A stretch of 19,733 bases of DNA, taken from Paracoccaceae bacterium. Lineage in GTDB: Bacteria > Pseudomonadota > Alphaproteobacteria > Rhodobacterales > Rhodobacteraceae. Location of the stretch: positions 1 through 19,733 of the forward strand of contig JAAEZW010000007.1 of NCBI GenBank assembly GCA_018222665.1, written 5' to 3'. The notes beneath the pieces are model-generated. The model did no database searches and was not told the DNA's origin. It saw only the letters and a program-made list of their open reading frames with translations. Positions 15,374 through 19,733 of this stretch are shown here, piece by piece (the stretch's first letter is position 1; each line of letters opens with the position of its first letter). The translations under genes and the position numbers were made by a program.

Positions 15374-16218
15374 CTATGCTGTCGCAGCCTCTTTCTCGGA
15401 ATATCCTTGATGCCAATTTGGGTTGACCGTTGGCGCCCCCCCCAAAAATATCCCAATTGGCAATCAACCAGTGTTTCACTCAGCCACTGACTGTCACGTT
15501 CGCATTCGACAGCTTCGGCAATTGTGAACATACCAAAGTGGTCAGATATCGATCTAAGTGATTGTATCATAACCTGATTGTCAGCGTCAGCGGCCACATT
15601 TTTGGTGAATTGCCCATCAATCTTGACGATATCAAACGCAAAGTCGCGCAAATAACGGAAGGACGTCGTCCCAGCACCAAAATCATCAAGGGCAAACGTG
15701 ATCCCGCGCTGTCGCTAGTCACGCATGAAGTGCATCACCAATTCTGGCACCAGCATTGCCGAACTTTCTGTGATCTCCAGAATTAGACGATCCGCAATCG
15801 AAGAATCGCGGAGTGAGGCGCGTCCCAAAATATCCACGCATTGACCATACCCAATGGAGCGCGCGGACATATTAATCGACAATCGCAAATCAGGGTATTT
15901 GGCCAATTCCGTTAAACCCAGATAAAGAGCAGTACAATTAATTTGTCGTCCAAGCTCGGTTTCTTAGGCCAAAAAAACAAAATCACGTGCGGGAACAATG
16001 CGCCCCGTGGGATCAGGAATGCGAATTAATCCTGGGTAAAACACTGCACCCTGTGATCCGCGGCTTGCCACGATCGGTTGATAAGCCAGAAGCTCGGTTT
16101 TCTCATCAAGCGCTGTGCGCAAATACACCAAGACATCTGAATCACGCCGTGCTGTCGCGTAATCCAGCGGGTTATCCTCGAATGCGGCAATGTCACAACG
16201 CTTGCGATCAACCATCAT
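15374..16218 (-). pseudogene. Broken EAL-domain (c-di-GMP phosphodiesterase-like) gene
   Basis: One reading frame runs from a start at 16218/16215 (behind GGAGGAAG) through a complete EAL domain, but is broken in three places. TAA at 15964-15966 follows PARDFVFLA, and the frame continues ETELGRQIN. TAG at 15715-15717 follows VMHFMRD, and the frame continues GITFALDDFGAG. A run of eight G (plus C at 15436-15443) shifts the frame; with six G the protein would read GYFWGAPTVNPNW and end at TAG 15374-15376. The EAL position itself reads YPGLIR where the family has a glutamate (E-x-L), so the metal ligand is lost. DDFGAG, KIDGQF and AEAVE are intact. The intact ancestor would hydrolyse cyclic di-GMP. 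The many intact motifs suggest recent decay. Confidence 0.92.
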
Positions 16219-16285
16219 CTTCCTCCATGATGAGGCTGAGTTGAAACTGAAATTCCTAATAAACCCTGAAGAAAGTATCTAAACG

Positions 16286-16849
16286 ATGGAACGGTGTCGC
16301 TGGGCGGAGGGAGATCCGCTGTATAAAGCTTATCATGATGAAGAATGGGGGGTGCCCGTTTACGATTCGAAAAAATTGTTTGAATGCCTGATGTTAGAGG
16401 GGTTTCAGGCTGGTTTAAGCTGGATCACAATTCTAAGAAAACGCGAAAATTTCAGAGCTGCATTCGACAGTTTTGACCCTGACATAATTTCCAATTGGGG
16501 AGATCAGGAAACTGAACCATTGCTGCAAAACGCAGGAATTGTGCGCCACCGAGGCAAGATTGAAGGCGCGTTTGCCTCGGCCCGAGCGTGGCAAATCATC
16601 GAGAAGGAACAGGGGTTTAGCAATTTTATCTGGGGCTTTGTGGACGGCAAACCAATCCAAAACACATGGAGTGATCTAAGCGAAGTGCCGAGCAAATCAG
16701 AAAAAGCAGAGGCCCTGTCAAAGGCATTGAAAAAACAGGGCTTCAAATTCTGCGGGCCAACGATTGTTTATGCCTTTATGCAGGCAACCGGATTGGTGAA
16801 CGATCATATGCTGACATGCCCACAACACCCCCAAAACCAACGTCGGTAA
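16286..16849 (+). CDS. tag: DNA-3-methyladenine glycosylase I
   Basis: A 187-residue DNA repair enzyme that removes 3-methyladenine from alkylated DNA. Seen: the zinc ligands C4 (ERCRW) and H17 (AYHDEEWG), the C-terminal pair H and C in NDHMLTCPQH, and E38 in LEGFQAGLSW, matching the Zn site and pocket glutamate known from E. coli Tag. Length matches the family. It is divergent from the EAL relic across 67 bp. Its last codons form the first unit of the 11-bp repeat at 16842. Confidence 0.95.
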   Translation: MERCRWAEGDPLYKAYHDEEWGVPVYDSKKLFECLMLEGFQAGLSWITILRKRENFRAAFDSFDPDIISNWGDQETEPLLQNAGIVRHRGKIEGAFASARAWQIIEKEQGFSNFIWGFVDGKPIQNTWSDLSEVPSKSEKAEALSKALKKQGFKFCGPTIVYAFMQATGLVNDHMLTCPQHPQNQRR

Positions 16850-16885
16850 CGTGTCGGTACAACGTCGGTATTATGTCGGTCTTCT
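16842..16885 (+). repeat. Four-copy 11-bp tandem repeat
   Basis: GTCGGT recurs at 16842, 16853, 16864 and 16875, exactly 11 bp apart; the first three copies read GTCGGTA followed by four variable bases (ACGT, CAAC, TTAT) and the last is GTCGGTC. The first copy includes the stop codon of tag. The array ends about 50 bp before the transporter gene start. The regular one-turn spacing places all copies on the same DNA face, which would suit binding of several protein molecules or recent slippage. Confidence 0.75.
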
Positions 16886-16934
16886 TGTCAAATCTCGATT
16901 AACCTGATTGGGGATTGGAATGATTGGATGATGC

Positions 16935-17873
16935 ATGCTCCCTTCAAAATCTGGCTACGCCATTATGTTTATTGTATTGGGTATGTTCTTTATCTCAGTC
17001 AATGACATGGTCATAAAACGGTTTTCTGGTGAATATCCATTGCACCAGATGGTTTTTTTACGATCAGCTATTGGATTGTTTTTCACACTTATTTTGATCC
17101 ATTTGGAAGGCGGTTGGCGCATCCTAAAAACGGATCAACCGGGGTTACATGCCCTGCGTGCGGTAATGGTCTTTGCATCAAACATGACATATTTTGCGGC
17201 ACTTGCGGTTTTGCCCCTGCCTGACGCCACAGCCCTATTTTTTATCGCACCGATCATGATCACCGTTCTGTCCATTCCGATCCTGGGTGAACACGTAGGG
17301 CCGCGAAGATGGGGGGCGGTGATCGTCGGATTTTGCGGCACACTTATCATGGTACGCGCCCAAGGCAGCACACGGGGCGACATCAGTATATGGATTTACC
17401 TGTTACCAATCCTTGCTGCGTTTTTCTATGCTACGATGCAAGTGTTGACGCGAAAGCTGGCAAAAACCAAAGCATCCGCAATGGCATTCTACATCCAGAT
17501 TACATTTGTTTTGTTCTGCGGGATCAGCGGCTTAATTGTTGGAAACGGTCAATTTGTAGGCGGCGTACAACATCCCAGTTTAGTTTTTCTACTTCGCGCT
17601 TGGCTTGTCCCAACAGCAGCGGATATGTCGTATTTTGTTCTAATTGGCATTCTTGCGACAGGGGTGGGATATTGCCTATCCCAAGCCTATCGCAGTGCGC
17701 CTGCAGCAACAGTTGCGCCGTTTGAATATGTCTTATTGCCCATGTCCATTGTATGGGGCTGGGTGATATTTGCAGACTGGCCTGGTCTGCCAGTTTGGTT
17801 TGGAAGCGCCATTATCATTGCAGCAGGGCTTTATGTGATATGGCGTGAGCATAAACTTTCATCTCAAGACTGA
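16935..17873 (+). CDS. EamA/DMT-family transporter
   Basis: A 312-residue polytopic inner-membrane protein of the drug/metabolite transporter superfamily, with about ten hydrophobic segments in two EamA repeats. Seen: VLGMFFISVNDMVIKRFSG at the first membrane segment, LRSAIGLFFTLILIHLEGGW, ALAVLPLPDATALFFIAPI, the repeat-1 end LGEHVGPRRWGAVIVGFCG, and the repeat-2 segment APAATVAPFEYVLLPMSIVW followed by GWVIFADWPG. Members export or import amino acids, nucleosides or other metabolites; the substrate is not readable. The ribosome-binding site is weak. The nearest upstream feature is the 11-bp repeat array. Confidence 0.92.
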   Translation: MLPSKSGYAIMFIVLGMFFISVNDMVIKRFSGEYPLHQMVFLRSAIGLFFTLILIHLEGGWRILKTDQPGLHALRAVMVFASNMTYFAALAVLPLPDATALFFIAPIMITVLSIPILGEHVGPRRWGAVIVGFCGTLIMVRAQGSTRGDISIWIYLLPILAAFFYATMQVLTRKLAKTKASAMAFYIQITFVLFCGISGLIVGNGQFVGGVQHPSLVFLLRAWLVPTAADMSYFVLIGILATGVGYCLSQAYRSAPAATVAPFEYVLLPMSIVWGWVIFADWPGLPVWFGSAIIIAAGLYVIWREHKLSSQD

Positions 17874-17970
17874 CACAGGTTCGGCCATAGAAACCTAACT
17901 AGTCAAAGTGGCGCTTGCTAAGATCACGTATATTTCGTATCTGAGAGTGGGATATGATAAGACTTTATTT

Positions 17971-18199
17971 ATGACACAAAATACTACGATTGATGATGAC
18001 GAAATTGATCTGGCCGAGCTGTTTTACGGGCTTTGGGCACATCAGTTTTTTATTGGTATTTGCACCGCGCTTGCGATCTTTTGCGCGGGCTCACGGGAGC
18101 TCGGTTCGCAAACTCATCTTAGCTTTAGAACCGTTATTGCAGCGTAAATCTAAGGTTAACTTTTCATCAAATATGCGTTTTTTCCGCAAAATTTTGTGA
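17971..18199 (+). pseudogene. Truncated chain-length-determinant (Wzz-like) protein gene
   Basis: From the ATG at 17971 the plus strand reads 58 residues: an acidic start DDDEIDLAELFYGLWAHQFF then a hydrophobic helix IGICTALAIFCAG, the typical N-terminus of Wzz-type polysaccharide chain-length regulators, which normally have some 300 or more residues. After CAG the sequence stops resembling the family and ends at a stop by 18147. A different frame reads GSSVRKLILALEPLLQRKSK and ends at 18199, overlapping the tail of the convergent oxidoreductase gene. That segment might be from the C-terminal region of the same family (basic residues then LILAL), which would fit an internal deletion with a frame change; this last point is weak. 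Confidence 0.55.
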
Positions 18200-19177
18200 T
18201 TTTATGGCGATTTCCATCGTTAAATAGGCATGCTCCTGTGTCATTGCGGTTTCAGATCTGTCCTGAACATCCGTTATAAGATTCGCAAAATATGGCAAGG
18301 GTTGATCAAGGCAGTCGATATAGGTGTTTTGATCGCAGTTCACCAAATAAAGGTTATCGGTGCGGTGCGGCTGCCCGATATCGGTATATTTGCGAACCTC
18401 TATTGATCCTTCTGTGCCCAAAATAAACAGTCGGCCATCGCCCCATGTCGGCAATCCATCTGGCGTGAACCAATCGAGACGAAGATACCCATGTCCCCCA
18501 TCACCCACCAATGTCATTTCGCCATAATCCTGAAACCCAGGCTCATCAGGCAAGGATGTATTTTCGACGTGGGCATGGGCGATTTGAACATCTGTTGATC
18601 CGGTAAAATACAAAAACTGATCCACTTGATGCGATCCAATATCGCATAAAATGCCGCCATAACGCTCGCGTTCAAAATACCAACGTGGGCGGGTTTTCAA
18701 ATTTTGTTTGTGCGGGGCAAGGGTAACAACCTGAACAACGCGTCCAATCTCACCTTGGCGCACCAATTCAGAGGCCTTTGTCACGGCGCGCACCTCAAAA
18801 CGTTCGGAAAAATTTACGGACCAAATACGTCCTGTTCTCTCTTGTGTCGCCTTGATCGCTGCCAACTGCTCCAAGGTTGTGCACCCGGGTTTATCCACCA
18901 TCACATCTTTGCCTGCTTCCATCGCCTCAATCGCCAGTGCCGCACGATCTGCGGGAATGGCGGATATTAGGATCATATGAATGTTTGGATCGTCTAAAAT
19001 ACGGCGACGGTCCTGCATTTTTTGGACCTGTGGAAAAACCTGATTAAATTTCTCCTCGGTCACAGCGGGCCCATCGGTCCAATACATATCGCATGTACAC
19101 CCCTGCCGCTTCAAATGCGACAGCATGCCAAAGATGTGGCCGTGATCAATTCCCAGTATCCCTAGTTTTAACGCCAT
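18167..19177 (-). CDS. Gfo/Idh/MocA-family oxidoreductase
   Basis: A 336-residue NAD(P)-dependent oxidoreductase. Seen: an N-terminal Rossmann segment LKLGILGIDHGHIFGMLSHL, the VMVDKPG motif, equivalent to the EKP motif of the family, and the substrate-domain segment GGILCDIGSHQVDQFLYFTG, in which H is the position often used in catalysis. Members oxidise or reduce sugars, inositols and related alcohols; the substrate is unknown. It starts 3 bp after the stop of the next upstream oxidoreductase gene, so the pair is one transcription unit. Its 3' end converges with the Wzz-like fragment. Confidence 0.92.
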   Translation of the reverse strand: MALKLGILGIDHGHIFGMLSHLKRQGCTCDMYWTDGPAVTEEKFNQVFPQVQKMQDRRRILDDPNIHMILISAIPADRAALAIEAMEAGKDVMVDKPGCTTLEQLAAIKATQERTGRIWSVNFSERFEVRAVTKASELVRQGEIGRVVQVVTLAPHKQNLKTRPRWYFERERYGGILCDIGSHQVDQFLYFTGSTDVQIAHAHVENTSLPDEPGFQDYGEMTLVGDGGHGYLRLDWFTPDGLPTWGDGRLFILGTEGSIEVRKYTDIGQPHRTDNLYLVNCDQNTYIDCLDQPLPYFANLITDVQDRSETAMTQEHAYLTMEIAIKSQNFAEKTHI

Positions 19178-19180
19178 CTT

Positions 19181-19733
19181 TTACACTACCTCTATCGCGC
19201 AAATTGTACCTGATTTTGAAGACCGCTCTAGCGCGTCGATCAATGCATGAACCTTTAACGCCTCTTCCCCTGTGACAAGGCAGGGGCGATTTTCCGCAAG
19301 TGATCGCGCAAAATCTTCGATCATCCATTGATGCCAATCGGATGTAAACGCCATTGGGTCAGCGCCCGCGCCGGATGTCGCCGCTTGTCCAATCATTTGT
19401 GCTCGACCATCCCGCCAATGTATCTGAAGCGTTCCTGCATTCAGGGTCACGCTGCCCTTTGCGCAATGCAGAGTGATGGTTTCGCCCCGCCCCGGATAGG
19501 CAGATGTTGTCGCGAACAAATGGCCCACGGCACCAGATACAAACCGCAAACCAGCGGACACGAAATCCTCGGCCTCCATTTGATGGCTTTTCGATGTGGC
19601 CGTCAGCGTCGAAACCGTTACAACGGGTCCCGTCAATGACAGCATCAAATCCAAGGTGTGGATCGCCTGTGATATCATCACACCACCCCCATCACGCGCA
19701 TAGGTGCCGCGCCCTGGCGCATCATAGTAGGAC
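19181..19733 (-). CDS. Second Gfo/Idh/MocA-family oxidoreductase (5' end outside window)
   Basis: The minus strand is open from the window edge (19733) to the TAA at 19181-19183, giving about 183 C-terminal residues. Seen: YYDAPGRGTYARDGGGVMIS and QAIHTLDLMLSLTGP, the conserved family segment with the catalytic-domain histidine, then a beta-rich domain with AEDFVSAGLRFVSGAVGH and HLFATTSAYPGRGE. The Rossmann N-terminus lies to the right of the window. It is immediately upstream of the other family member, three bases apart, suggesting they act on related substrates or in one pathway. Confidence 0.88.
   Translation of the reverse strand, partial: SYYDAPGRGTYARDGGGVMISQAIHTLDLMLSLTGPVVTVSTLTATSKSHQMEAEDFVSAGLRFVSGAVGHLFATTSAYPGRGETITLHCAKGSVTLNAGTLQIHWRDGRAQMIGQAATSGAGADPMAFTSDWHQWMIEDFARSLAENRPCLVTGEEALKVHALIDALERSSKSGTICAIEVV

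Noticed and set aside
15436..15443. Programmed frameshifting at the G8 run of the EAL gene
   Set aside because: Two in-frame stop codons upstream would already end translation, and the key glutamate is missing, so decay is the simpler reading.
16842..16885. CRISPR array or plasmid-type iterons
   Set aside because: Units are only 11 bp with 4-bp spacers, and no cas or rep gene is nearby.
1..19733. tRNA, rRNA, insertion sequences, toxin-antitoxin or phage-defence genes
   Set aside because: I looked on both strands and saw no cloverleaf, transposase, integrase, terminal inverted repeats with target duplication, or defence-type domains.

Overview
The window looks like chromosome of a marine alphaproteobacterium of the order Rhodobacterales (Roseobacter group). 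The basis is the gene order rpmH-rnpA-yidD-(ttcA)-yidC-MOSC-engB-argB, a phaA/phaB pair for polyhydroxybutyrate, and an EAL-family relic next to tag. Family calls come from reading protein motifs by eye; no database was searched. GC content looks close to half, which is modest for the group.

Layout. Positions 1-1731 (minus): a TVP38/DedA-like membrane protein overlaps an FAD-disulfide oxidoreductase that runs off the left edge. Positions 1899-9546 (plus): a recognisable sigma70-type promoter precedes rpmH, then rnpA, yidD, ttcA, a short EAL-domain remnant, yidC, a MOSC protein, engB, argB, a fatty-acid-hydroxylase-like membrane enzyme and a cysteine-rich ferredoxin-like protein. Most junctions overlap or are very short. 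Positions 9543-11143 (minus): an exported SH3-domain protein and a NeuB-family nonulosonate synthase. Positions 11253-13166: a D-2-hydroxyacid dehydrogenase and a VOC-family dioxygenase converge with overlapping 3' ends. Positions 13226-15360 (minus): phaA and phaB, each with its own terminator and each preceded by the same 17-bp TGC-rich palindrome. Positions 15374-16218 (minus): an EAL-domain phosphodiesterase pseudogene with readable lesions. Positions 16286-17873 (plus): tag and an EamA transporter, separated by an 11-bp tandem repeat. Positions 17971-18199: a truncated Wzz-like fragment. Positions 18167-19733 (minus): two tandem Gfo/Idh/MocA oxidoreductases, the upstream one cut by the right edge.

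How the genes work together. The core block serves ribosome and RNase P production, membrane-protein insertion (YidD, YidC), tRNA thiolation, ribosome assembly (EngB) and arginine synthesis. phaA and phaB turn acetyl-CoA into 3-hydroxybutyryl-CoA for storage polymer, and the shared palindrome suggests a common PHB-responsive regulator. Two separate EAL genes are decayed and a chain-length regulator is truncated, which suggests loss of c-di-GMP turnover and surface-polysaccharide functions in this lineage. I did not find a clearly new multi-gene system. The best leads are the shared palindromes at phaA/phaB, the nested inverted repeat that covers the ribosome-binding site of the dioxygenase gene, the 11-bp repeat array, and the membrane protein/oxidoreductase coupling at the left end.
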